Part shown: positions 34,282 to 41,958 of the stretch, in pieces | Numbering within the stretch: the stretch's first letter is position 1 | Layout: each line of letters begins with the position of its first letter | DNA from: Paractinoplanes pyxinae | GTDB lineage: Bacteria; Actinomycetota; Actinomycetes; Mycobacteriales; Micromonosporaceae | Reading direction: 5' to 3' | Length of the DNA: 64,000 bases | Assembly: GCF_026626335.1 (NCBI RefSeq) | Contig: NZ_JAPNTZ010000003.1 | Coordinates: 496,001 to 560,000, forward strand | Translations under genes and position numbers: made by a program | Notes under the pieces: generated by a model | What the model saw: only the letters and a program-made list of their open reading frames with translations | Told to the model about the DNA's origin: nothing | The model's database searches: none

Positions 34282-34974
34282 GGCCGGGTGGTCGGTGAGG
34301 GCTGTGACGCGTACGAGGGGGGAAGCGGCAATCGCGACCAGGCGCTCGTCGCCGCAGCCGGCCGGATCGGACGCCGCGGCCGCGATCTTGTCGGCGGTGC
34401 GGCCGGTGCCTGATACGACCAGCACGGGACGGCCCGCAGCCAGGCTCTCCTCGGCGTCGGTCACGCTGACGTCGCCGCCGTTGATCAGGAGGGTCACGCT
34501 CGGCGCGGAACCAGCCAGGCCGGACGCGACCGCGGCGATGTAGGGGACGTCCTCGCCCCACTCGCGGCCGGGTTCGACCAGCACGAAATGGGTGTGGTGG
34601 GGGTCGAGCGGGGCCGAGTCGGCGATGGGCTCGCCGGGGTGGCCGGGGAAGCTGACCGTGCCCAGCGCGGCCACGCCGACCAGCGGATGCCCGTTCAGGG
34701 CACGCCCCATCAAGCGCATCACGCCGCTGTCGGTGCCGCCGTCGACGGCTATCGCGTGATGACGGCGGACGGCCGGCGCGATCACGTCGGCGAACAGCGG
34801 GGCCAGGCTCTCGGCGATCTCATCGGTCAGGGCGTTCGCGCCGCCGACCAGCACCAGGACGGGGCTCGGCACGGGCAGATCGAGCGAGGCGACGGCGGCG
34901 GGCACGGCCTCGATCCGGGAGACGTACGCCGCGACGGCGGTGCCCCCGCCGGGCAGCCTCACCAGGGTGGACAT
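34246..34974 (-). CDS. LSDAT/SLOG-like nucleotide-sensor-fold protein
   Basis: A 242-residue soluble protein. The segment VLVLVGGANALTDEIAESL, followed by a helix-rich part and HAIAVDGGTDSGVMRLMGRAL, has the GG...D and DGGTxSGVM pattern of the Rossmann-like LSDAT branch of the SLOG superfamily, related to TRPM-channel N-terminal domains. SLOG domains are thought to bind nucleotide-derived ligands. Other pieces (HTHFVLVEPGREWG, LLINGGDVS, PVLVVSGTGRTAD) fit that fold. No effector domain is attached. The C-terminus overlaps the TetR gene. The family call is by motif memory only, so moderate confidence. Confidence 0.6.
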   Translation of the reverse strand: MSTLVRLPGGGTAVAAYVSRIEAVPAAVASLDLPVPSPVLVLVGGANALTDEIAESLAPLFADVIAPAVRRHHAIAVDGGTDSGVMRLMGRALNGHPLVGVAALGTVSFPGHPGEPIADSAPLDPHHTHFVLVEPGREWGEDVPYIAAVASGLAGSAPSVTLLINGGDVSVTDAEESLAAGRPVLVVSGTGRTADKIAAAASDPAGCGDERLVAIAASPLVRVTALTDHPALAAHLAEALAG

Positions 34975-34994
34975 GAACGTGAACCCTACTGGAC

Positions 34995-35024
34995 GGCGGC
35001 CGCGCCCCGGGGGACACGGCCGCC
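34995..35024 (-). terminator. Hairpin terminator downstream of the glycerophosphodiesterase gene
   Basis: GGCGGCCG (34995-35002) and CGGCCGCC (35017-35024) form a perfect 8-bp stem with a 14-nt loop, starting 8 bp after the minus-strand stop. No T-run follows; typical for GC-rich actinobacteria. Confidence 0.55.
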
Positions 35025-35031
35025 TGCAGGA

Positions 35032-36126
35032 TCAGTCGGCCAGGCTGCGGGCGAGCACGCCGATGTCGGGCTGGTCGGTGAACAGACCGTCGATGCCGGT
35101 CTTGAGGAACGTGATCTGCTCGTCGATGGCCCGGCCGTACGCGTTCGGGTCGGTGCCGGTGCGGTAGTCGGCCGGCAGGAACTGGTTCTCGGCCCGGAAC
35201 GTGTACGGGATGACCTTGAGCCCGGCCGCGTGGGCGTCGCGCACCAGCGTGCTCGGCGTGCCCAGGGTGGCGTCGGCGTTGCGCGGGATGACCTGGTTCT
35301 TGTCCGGGCCGATGCCGTCCACGTAGGACGACAGCTCCTTCAGCCCGGCCGGGGTCAGGTACTGCGCGTACGTCCTGGTGTCGTTGAACGGCCCGCCGGT
35401 CGCCCCGGTCAGGAAGACCAGGTTGACCTGCACCCGGTACTGCTGGTTCAGCACCTTCAGGTTGGCCGCCTCGAACGACTGGATCCACACCTTGGCGCCA
35501 CGCTTGTCGAGCCGGTACTTGCGCAGGGTGTTCACGAGCGGGGTCTCCAGGTCGAGGCCCAGCCGCCGGAAGTAGGTGGGGTGCTTGGTCTCGGGGATGA
35601 CGCCGATGTCGCGGCCCAGCTCCTTCGACAGGCGCGCCCGCAGCTCGAGCACCTCGGCGAACGTCGGCACCCGGAACAGGCCGTCGAAGATCGTGTTCTC
35701 CTGGCGTACGGCGGGCAGGCGCTCGATCGCGCGGAGCGTCCGCAGCTCGGCCAGGGTGAAGTCCTCGGTGAACCAGCCGGTCACACTGACCCCGTCGAGC
35801 AGCACCGTCTTCTTGCGGGCGGCGAACTCGGGCTTGGTCGCGACGTCGGTGGTGCCGCCGATCTCGGGCTCGTGCCGGCACACCAGCACGTGGTCCTTGG
35901 TCGACACGAGGTCGGGCTCGATGTAGTCGGCGCCCATGCGGGCGGCCAGCTCGTACGAGGCGAGAGTGTGCTCCGGCCGGTAGCCGGAGGCACCGCGGTG
36001 CCCGAAGATCTCGGGCTCTTTGTGCTTGGACCCGTGCGCGAGCGCGGGGGCGGCAACCGTTCCGGCGAGCGCCGGAGCGGCCGCGGCGACGGCCCCCATG
36101 CGCAGCACCTGACGTCGGTCGGCCAC
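35032..36126 (-). CDS. Exported glycerophosphodiester phosphodiesterase
   Basis: A 364-residue GDPD that cleaves glycerophosphodiesters to glycerol-3-phosphate and an alcohol, calcium-dependent in this branch. Motifs: EIFGHRGASGYRPEHTLASY, YIEPDLVSTKD, CRHEP and VIPETKHPTYF hold the His, Glu and Asp residues. A twin-arginine-like leader (ADRRQVLRMG then an Ala-rich core to about residue 30) indicates export. The start is GTG 36126: GGAGG lies five bases upstream, whereas the in-frame GTG at 36138 overlaps that ribosome site. It probably scavenges phosphate or glycerol from teichoic acids or lipids outside the cell. Confidence 0.92.
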   Translation of the reverse strand: MADRRQVLRMGAVAAAAPALAGTVAAPALAHGSKHKEPEIFGHRGASGYRPEHTLASYELAARMGADYIEPDLVSTKDHVLVCRHEPEIGGTTDVATKPEFAARKKTVLLDGVSVTGWFTEDFTLAELRTLRAIERLPAVRQENTIFDGLFRVPTFAEVLELRARLSKELGRDIGVIPETKHPTYFRRLGLDLETPLVNTLRKYRLDKRGAKVWIQSFEAANLKVLNQQYRVQVNLVFLTGATGGPFNDTRTYAQYLTPAGLKELSSYVDGIGPDKNQVIPRNADATLGTPSTLVRDAHAAGLKVIPYTFRAENQFLPADYRTGTDPNAYGRAIDEQITFLKTGIDGLFTDQPDIGVLARSLAD

Positions 36127-36316
36127 GTCATCCTCCACGGGATTCGCCGCGGCGTCCGTCGCCGGGGTCCCCGCACGAGTCGAAGGGACAAAGCCGACGC
36201 CGAGGCATCCTTGGCGTGGCGATCACGGAAACGGATCGGGAAGGCTGCACGGGTTCACGCGCAGTTAACTCGACCTGCTTACAGTGACCCGCGAATCCCT
36301 GACCAGGAGTGACGCC

Positions 36317-36745
36317 ATGCAGCCGAACGTCGTCCCGCGAAGCGACCTGACCCAGCTGCTCGGACAGAACCTGCTCGAAGGGCAGGCCCTGGCCGTCAGC
36401 CATGAATACGGGCTGATGGCCACGCAGGGCGCCCGGACCTACGAGTCACGTGAACACGGCGTGTCGGTCGCCGTCGACGAGTACGACCGGGTCACCTGGG
36501 TCGTGCTGCACTTCGACGACTCCACCGGCTTCCAGCCGTTCCGCGGCGCCATCCCCGGCCGCGGCGGCACGATCGGCCGGCGCAGCAGCCTGTGGGCTTC
36601 GCTGGGCCGCCCCACCCAGAGCACCGATCCCGCCCGAACCCAGCACGGCGGCGCGGCGGACGAGTGGGCCTTCCCCTGGTTCGTCATGCACGCCCAGTAC
36701 GCACCCGACGGCGAGCACCTGCTGCGGCTGGTGCTGGCCCGCTAG
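36317..36745 (+). CDS. Hypothetical protein
   Basis: A 142-residue soluble protein I do not recognise. ATG 36317 follows AGGAG at seven bases. It contains a beta-rich centre (GVSVAVDEYDRVTWVVLHFDDS) and a Trp/Phe-rich C-terminus (DEWAFPWFVMHAQYAPDGEHLLRLVLAR). No signal peptide or membrane helix. It ends one base before the convergent GtrA gene. Confidence 0.6.
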   Translation: MQPNVVPRSDLTQLLGQNLLEGQALAVSHEYGLMATQGARTYESREHGVSVAVDEYDRVTWVVLHFDDSTGFQPFRGAIPGRGGTIGRRSSLWASLGRPTQSTDPARTQHGGAADEWAFPWFVMHAQYAPDGEHLLRLVLAR

Positions 36746-37279
36746 CTACCGCTTGGTGCGGGCGCGGTCCCGGCCGTGCAGCAGCTTTCCGCTGCGCGGC
36801 CCCGGCGTCGTGCGCGTCCGGCGGGCCCGCGGCTGAGCCTGCGGGAAGACGAACCGCTTGAAAGCCCACAGCCGGAACACCATGGCGACCAGCGTGCCCA
36901 GCACGATGCCGCTGACGAAGTCGGCGATCTCCTGCACCGGCCGGCTGACATCCGGCACGCGCAGGTCGAGCAAGTAGCGGGAGGCGCCGAGCGGAATCAG
37001 GTTGAGCACGATGGCGATCGCGCTGACGGCGAAGAACATGGCCGCCTCGTGGTGCCTTTCCCGCCCGCCGCGGTGCCGGAACGACCACTCCCGGTTCAGC
37101 ACATAGCTCAGAATCGTGGCCAGAGTGGTGGCGATGGCGAGCGCGGTGACCGGCTTCTCGTGCAGAACGGTCAGCTTCAGCGCGTAGTTGATGACCGTCG
37201 TCACCAGGAAGCAGACGCCGCCCACGAGGAGAAACTTCGCCGCTTCGTGGTGCCTGCCCCACATCCGCCTCAACCACAT
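36746..37279 (-). CDS. GtrA-like membrane protein
   Basis: A 177-residue protein with four membrane helices. The N-terminal AAKFLLVGGVCFLVTTVINYAL, the loop LSYVLNREWSFRHRG and the second pair of helices ending VFRLWAFKRFVF are the GtrA/DPMS-C layout. GtrA proteins are thought to help flip polyprenyl-linked sugars for cell-wall or surface glycan decoration. The tail beyond residue 150 is very basic and probably cytoplasmic. No glycosyltransferase gene is next to it, so the glycan is unknown. Confidence 0.88.
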   Translation of the reverse strand: MWLRRMWGRHHEAAKFLLVGGVCFLVTTVINYALKLTVLHEKPVTALAIATTLATILSYVLNREWSFRHRGGRERHHEAAMFFAVSAIAIVLNLIPLGASRYLLDLRVPDVSRPVQEIADFVSGIVLGTLVAMVFRLWAFKRFVFPQAQPRARRTRTTPGPRSGKLLHGRDRARTKR

Positions 37280-37344
37280 TCCGGCGAGCCTAGATCAGCC
37301 CTTCAACTCCCGCCGCCCCGCCTCTTCCGCCGCCCCGCACTTAA

Positions 37345-37361
37345 GTACGGCCCGGCCGTAC
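37345..37361. promoter_or_regulatory. Palindromic site upstream of the DUF2306 gene
   Basis: GTACGGCC (37345-37352) and GGCCGTAC (37354-37361) form a perfect 17-bp palindrome with a central C, 71-87 bp before the DUF2306 ATG. Two more GGACC/GGTCC-type repeats lie between it and the gene. An operator is likely; the regulator is unknown. Confidence 0.45.
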
Positions 37362-37431
37362 GACTTCGGACCCGGTCCGTTCGAGCCCCCGGACCGATGG
37401 CCCGGTCCTTCCGATCCCCGACGATCGATCC

Positions 37432-38103
37432 ATGTCGAAGCTCGTTCCCCCCGGCCTGATCGCCCTGGCGCTGGTCCCGTCCATCGCCGGCGCCGCCCGC
37501 CTGGGCGCCCTGGCCTCCGGCGCACCCGCGCCGGCCCGCTTCACCGAGATGCCCGCCCCCGCGGTCGTGCACATCATCGGCGCGCTGATCTACAGCCTGC
37601 TCGGCGTCTTCCAGTTCGAGGCCGGCTTCCGCCGCAACCACCGCACCTGGCACCGCCGAGCCGGCCGCCTCCTGGTCGTAGCCGGCCTGGCGGTGGCCTT
37701 GAGCGGCGCCTGGATGACCCTCTTCTCCGACCTGCCGGCCAACGACCACACCGTGGTGAACGTCGCCCGCCTATTTGTCTCAGCCACGATGACGTATGGC
37801 CTGATCGTCGCCGTCGTGGCCATCCGCCGCCGCGACGTGCGCCGCCACCGCGCCTGGATGATCCGCTCGTACGCCCTCGCCCTGGGCGCCGGCACGCAGG
37901 CCTTCACCCTGGCTCCGTACACCATTTTCGCCGGCGGCGACCCCGCCCCCGCCCCCAGAGCCGCCCTGATGATCCTGGCCTGGCTCATCAACCTGGCCTT
38001 CGCTGAATGGATCATCCGCCGCCCCCACCGAGCCGCCGCGCCCACACCGGCCCGCACACCCCAGCCCCCTCAGCGAGGCGACCGGGGCCGGATCGGTGGC
38101 TGA
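37432..38103 (+). CDS. DUF2306 membrane protein
   Basis: A 223-residue integral membrane protein with about six hydrophobic segments. VVHIIGALIYSLLGVFQF, the basic FRRNHRTWHRRAGRLLVVAG loop and RRRDVRRHRAWMIRSYALALGAG are the conserved His/Arg-rich elements of the DUF2306 family. The conserved histidines could coordinate heme or metal, as in cytochrome b561-like folds, but the function is not established. The C-terminus is Pro/Ala-rich. It ends in the decayed region at 38.1 kb. Confidence 0.82.
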   Translation: MSKLVPPGLIALALVPSIAGAARLGALASGAPAPARFTEMPAPAVVHIIGALIYSLLGVFQFEAGFRRNHRTWHRRAGRLLVVAGLAVALSGAWMTLFSDLPANDHTVVNVARLFVSATMTYGLIVAVVAIRRRDVRRHRAWMIRSYALALGAGTQAFTLAPYTIFAGGDPAPAPRAALMILAWLINLAFAEWIIRRPHRAAAPTPARTPQPPQRGDRGRIGG

Positions 38104-38404
38104 TCGCCTGCAACGCCCCCGCACGGGCCGCGAACAGCTCCGGCCTGGCAAAGATGCGCAAGTCCTTGCTGCACCTTCTCGAGCTGGACGATTGTCTCCA
38201 CGAGCAGGCCATCCCGGCTCCCCCTGGCCCGGACGGCGATCGTGAACCCCGAGGGGAGGGGCGCGAAGCCGCCGTGCGACTCCGCCGCAATCATCGGCTC
38301 GAGTTGCACCCGCTGGGTGGTCTCGCGACCGTCATCGAGCCCGGCCGGCATCGACGTGGCCGACGCTGGTTCGAAGGAGCAGGGACCAGCGATGAGCGCC
38401 GTAA
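38104..38404. other. Non-coding or decayed stretch, possible minus-strand gene debris
   Basis: No intact gene is visible. On the minus strand a protein-like segment (GGFAPLPSGFTIAVRARG, about 38240-38290) runs into LVETIVQLEKVQQ, and a different minus frame then continues plausibly (DLRIFARPELFAARAGAL), as if one base had been lost near 38170. I do not recognise the family and the signal is weak. Confidence 0.3.
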
Positions 38405-38593
38405 AGGGCAACACAGAATGCGCGGCATCCCACCGCCGCCGCCGAACTACGCGAAGCCGGCGCCCATCCCGCCCAGCCGATCGCCACCTGGTCGGAGCCC
38501 GCAGACCTGCCCGCCGTTCAGGTCGACCTTGATGCGCTCGATCGCGCCCTCGGTGCCGACGACGGCGCTACCGGCACGGCATCAAGGCCGTGA
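38405..38593 (+). pseudogene. Possible antitoxin remnant upstream of a PIN fragment
   Basis: An open frame of 62 codons, bounded upstream by a stop at 38402 and with no ATG, GTG or TTG start. Its product is protein-like: AAAELREAGAHPAQPIATW then DLPAVQVDLDALDRALGADD. It ends 4 bp before the PIN-like fragment, the place of the antitoxin in such modules. It appears 5'-truncated. The antitoxin label rests on position only. Confidence 0.35.
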
Positions 38594-38597
38594 GCAG

Positions 38598-38800
38598 GTG
38601 CTCGAACGGCCCATCATCGACGCCGGCCCCGCCCTGAACTTCCTTTCCATCAACAAGGAACGCCTGCTCATCAGCGTCCTGGGCAAGCTCGGCGCCCCCG
38701 CATCAGGACTCCCGCTTCCACCCGGCCCCGGCAGCGTGGAGGAAGCTGACCCCGACGTGGATCGAGGTGCTTCCGGACGATCCGACGCGTCGTGCTGAGC
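38598..38800 (+). pseudogene. Decayed PIN-domain toxin fragment (frameshifted, truncated)
   Basis: From GTG 38598 the frame reads RPIIDAGPALNFLSINKERL then LLISVLGKLGAPA, the start of an actinobacterial PIN nuclease with its first catalytic Asp. After about 38700 the frame turns to nonsense, but the next frame (from 38701) gives DSRFHPAPAAWRKLTPTWIE and VLPDDPT, which looks like the continuation of the same family after a small deletion. The rest, about two thirds of a PIN protein, is missing before the glycyl-tRNA synthetase gene end. A non-functional relic. Confidence 0.6.
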
Positions 38801-38809
38801 AGTGCGGGT

Positions 38810-41749
38810 TCAGAGGCGGAGTTCGGGCCAGTCGAGGAGGCCTTCGCCCAGGTCGCGGACGGTGGCTAGCAGGCCGAGGCGGGCGGCGCGCAAGTCCGGC
38901 TCCTCGGCCATCACGAAGACCTCGTCGAAGAAGCGGGACAAAGGCTCGACCAGGGGCTCGACGGCGGCGGTGAAGGCGGCCAGGTCGGCGCCGTAGGTGG
39001 GCTTCACGCCGGCGACCGCCTCGTGCAGGGCCAGTTCGGCCGGCTCGACCAGCGCCGCCGGGTCGTAGCCGGCGGGGGTGCCGGGCGGGAGGATGCGACG
39101 GGCCCGTTGGATGGCGGCGGCCACCGCTACGAAGTCGGGGTTGCCGACCAGGGTGTCGAGCTGGGTCAGCAGCGTGTCGACCACCGAGGGGCGCGCGTAG
39201 TGGGGGAGGGCGGCCCGCACGCGGTCGACCGGCTTGCCTTCCTCGGTGAGGGCCTGCTCCAGGCGGCGGGCCAGGAACTCGGCGGCGCTGTCGATGACCG
39301 TGGGCGGGACCGGTACGGGCTGCTGGGCGGCGGCCGTGCGCAGGGCGTCGACCAGTGAGAGGCCCGACAGGGCGGGGTGGGCGCGGTGCACCGCCAACAG
39401 GCCCAGCACGGCCCGGCGTACGGCGAAGGGGTCGCTGCTTCCCGTGGGCAGGCCGACCGTTGCCGCGAGGCCGGCCACCAGGTCGAGGCGGTCGGCCAGC
39501 GAAAGCAGCGCGCCGGGGATGGAGGCGGGCAGGTCGTCGCCGGTGTTGCGGGGCAGCTCGGCCTCGTAGACGGCTTGGGCCACGTCGTGCGGCTCGCCCG
39601 CGTGCAGGGCGTAGTCGCGGGCCATCAGGCCGGCCAGGCTGGTCATCTCGGTGACCAGTTGGGAGCCCAGGTCGAACTTGACCAGGCGGGCGGCCCGGCC
39701 CAGCGTGGCCGACGACAGGCCGAGCTGCACGGCCAGTGACGTGGCCAGGGCGGCGATCCGGGCCGAGCGGTCGGCCATCGAGCCCAGCTTGTCGGTGAAC
39801 GTGAGGCGCTGCAGGCGTTCGCGCATCTCGGGCAGCGGCGTGTTGCGGTCGGCGCGGTAGAAGAAGGCCGCGTCCTCGTACCGGGCCCTCAGCACGGCCT
39901 CGTTGCCGGTGCGCACGAGTTCGACGTCGACCGGGCCGTTGGCCACCGTGACGAACATCGGCAGCAGTGAGCCGTCGGCCGACCGCACCGGCAGGTAGCG
40001 CTGGTGTTTACGCATCACGGTGGTCAGCACCGCGTCCGGCAGCGACAGGTAGCTCTCGTCGAACGTGCCCAGCAGCGGGGTGGGCGCCTCGACCAGGTAC
40101 GTGATCTGCTCGATCAGCGCGGCCTCGCCCGCCACGTCGATGCGGCCCTCCGGGTACACCTCGTCCTGGGCGCCGGTGACGATCAGGTCGTGGCGGTCCT
40201 CGGGGTCGGCCACGATGCCGCTGAGGGCCAGCGTCTCCATGAACGTCTCGGCCGAACCGATATCGGTTGTCGGCTCTGAAGCCGTACGCAGCAATCGGGT
40301 TTGACGACCGGCGGCCAGAGTGCCGACCGCGACCGGGACCACGTCGTCGCCCCACAGCGCGGTCAGCCAGCGGATCGGGCGGCTGAACGAGAGCTGAGGG
40401 TCGTTCCAGCGCATGTTCTTGGCGCCGCGCAGACCGGTCACGACCTTCGCCAGGACGGGCGCGAGGACCTCGGCCGCCGCGCCACCCGCCTCGTGTTTGC
40501 GAGCGACATGGTGCTCGGCATCCCCGTAGGGAGCGACGAGAAGTTGATCAACGGTGAGGCCCTGGCCGCGCGCGAACCCCTCGACCGCTTTCGCGGGTGC
40601 ACCGACTTTCGGGCCACGGACCTGGCGTACGTGGTCCGGCTCGCCCGCCGCGACCGAGGGGACCAGCGCGACCAGCCGCCGGGGTGTCGCGAACACCCGC
40701 ACCTCGTCGTGCTCGAGCCGGGTGCCGGCCAGGCCCTCGGTCAGCGCGCGCTGCACGTAGTCGCGGGCGGTCCGGGCCTCGGACGGCGGCAACTCCTCGG
40801 TGCCGATCTCGAAGACGAGCGTACGAGGATTGGTCTTCGCAGCCGGGGCGGCCGGCGCGACCGCCGGCGTCAACGGCGGGACCAGGCCCAGCGGATGACC
40901 CTGCTCGTCGCGGCGGGCCACCCAGAGCCGGGCCACGTCGCCGGCCAGCCGCCGCATGCGGGCGAACTCGGCGGCCCGGTCGGCGGTCGAGACGGCGCCG
41001 CGCGAATCGAGCACGTTGAAGGCTTGCGAACACTTCAGCACGTACGTGTGAGCGGGCACGGGCAGCCCGGCGTCGATCAGCCGCTGCGCCTCGGCCGCGT
41101 AGATCTCGAGCAGCTGCCGGTTGGCCGCCACATCGGCGTCGTCCAGGTAGTAGCGCGACATCTCGTACTCGCTCTGCCCGAACACCTCGCCGTACGAGAC
41201 TCCATCGCCGTACTCGATGTCTTTGAAGTGGGTCTTGTCCTGCAGAGCCATGATGATGCGCTCGATGCCGTACGTGATCTCGACCGACACCGGCTCGAGG
41301 TTGAGCCCGCCGGCCTGCTGGAAGTACGTGAACTGGGTGATCTCGAGCCCGTCGAGCCAGACCTCCCAGCCCAGGCCCCACGCGCCGAGCGCCGGCGAGG
41401 CCCAGTTGTCCTCGACGAACCGCACGTCGTGGGCCTTGACGTCGATGCCGATGGCCTCGAGCGAGCCCAGGTAGAGCTCCTGCGGGTTGCCCGGGTCGGG
41501 CTTGAGGATCACCTGCAGCTGGGTGTGGGTCTGCAGCCGGTTCGGGTTCTCGCCGTACCGCGAATCGTCCGGGCGCACCGAGGGCTCGACGTAGACGACG
41601 CGCCACGGCTCGGGGCCGAGCACCCGCAGGAAAGTCGCCGGGTTCAGCGTGCCCGCACCGACCTCGGTGTTCATCGGCTGGACGGTCAGGCATCCCTGAG
41701 CCGTCCAGTACGCGGTCAACCGGGCCAGCGCGTCCTGCATGGTGAGCAT
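38810..41749 (-). CDS. glyQS: Fused glycyl-tRNA synthetase (alpha and beta chains in one protein)
   Basis: A 979-residue protein joining the two chains of bacterial-type GlyRS. Residues about 1-290 are the alpha chain (MQDALARLTAYWTAQGCLTVQP, EPSVRPDDSRYGENPNRLQ with motif-2 features, VEITYGIERIIMALQ). A short Ala/Pro linker (near 295-312) leads to the beta chain (LVFEIGTEELPPSEA, RKHQRYLPV, HD-like and C-terminal anticodon-binding parts). It charges tRNA-Gly. Many actinobacteria use the unrelated single-chain alpha2 GlyRS, so this form is notable. Its 5' flank holds a 167-bp palindrome; there is no T-box sequence. ATG 41749 is used; ATG 41740 is the alternative. Confidence 0.93.
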   Translation of the reverse strand: MLTMQDALARLTAYWTAQGCLTVQPMNTEVGAGTLNPATFLRVLGPEPWRVVYVEPSVRPDDSRYGENPNRLQTHTQLQVILKPDPGNPQELYLGSLEAIGIDVKAHDVRFVEDNWASPALGAWGLGWEVWLDGLEITQFTYFQQAGGLNLEPVSVEITYGIERIIMALQDKTHFKDIEYGDGVSYGEVFGQSEYEMSRYYLDDADVAANRQLLEIYAAEAQRLIDAGLPVPAHTYVLKCSQAFNVLDSRGAVSTADRAAEFARMRRLAGDVARLWVARRDEQGHPLGLVPPLTPAVAPAAPAAKTNPRTLVFEIGTEELPPSEARTARDYVQRALTEGLAGTRLEHDEVRVFATPRRLVALVPSVAAGEPDHVRQVRGPKVGAPAKAVEGFARGQGLTVDQLLVAPYGDAEHHVARKHEAGGAAAEVLAPVLAKVVTGLRGAKNMRWNDPQLSFSRPIRWLTALWGDDVVPVAVGTLAAGRQTRLLRTASEPTTDIGSAETFMETLALSGIVADPEDRHDLIVTGAQDEVYPEGRIDVAGEAALIEQITYLVEAPTPLLGTFDESYLSLPDAVLTTVMRKHQRYLPVRSADGSLLPMFVTVANGPVDVELVRTGNEAVLRARYEDAAFFYRADRNTPLPEMRERLQRLTFTDKLGSMADRSARIAALATSLAVQLGLSSATLGRAARLVKFDLGSQLVTEMTSLAGLMARDYALHAGEPHDVAQAVYEAELPRNTGDDLPASIPGALLSLADRLDLVAGLAATVGLPTGSSDPFAVRRAVLGLLAVHRAHPALSGLSLVDALRTAAAQQPVPVPPTVIDSAAEFLARRLEQALTEEGKPVDRVRAALPHYARPSVVDTLLTQLDTLVGNPDFVAVAAAIQRARRILPPGTPAGYDPAALVEPAELALHEAVAGVKPTYGADLAAFTAAVEPLVEPLSRFFDEVFVMAEEPDLRAARLGLLATVRDLGEGLLDWPELRL

Positions 41750-41761
41750 GGGTTGGAAGTC

Positions 41762-41928
41762 TAGGCCCCCTCTGGCAAATCACGTGGGAGCGAGGCGAGG
41801 TCCAGGTGGTGGCTGGCGTCGGCCGCGGAAAGGCCTCATACCGGTGTTGTATGTGGCCTTTCCGCGGACGCCGTCAGGCGCCGCCTGGGCCACGCCGCAG
41901 CCCCGCGTGATTTGCCAGAGGGGGCCTA
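41762..41928 (+). repeat. 167-bp giant palindrome between glyQS and acyl-CoA dehydrogenase
   Basis: The element is symmetric about base 41845 with no insertion or deletion in either arm. Outer arms 41762-41784 and 41906-41928 (23 bp, starting TAGGCCCCCTCTGG) are perfect inverted repeats. Inner arms 41823-41835 and 41855-41867 (13 bp, CCGCGGAAAGGCC) are perfect, and CATAC/GTATG (41837-41841, 41849-41853) closes a 7-nt loop. Of 80 pairs, 66 are Watson-Crick, 5 are G-U and 9 mismatch. All five G-U pairs exist only in plus-strand RNA. It has no reading frame of note. It could be a terminator pair, an RNase III-type processed RNA or a mobile palindromic element. Confidence 0.92.
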
Positions 41929-41958
41929 AGGCGGGCTCCTCGCGGGTAGGTACGCAAT

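Noticed and set aside
37360..37410. tRNA-like T-arm (GTTCGAG with flanking GGTCC/GGACC)
   Set aside because: Loop length is wrong and no acceptor, D- or anticodon arms can be built around it.
41750..41958. T-box riboswitch in the glyQS leader
   Set aside because: The minus-strand leader lacks the T-box TGGNACCGCG-type sequence and a specifier loop; the structure present is a symmetric palindrome instead.
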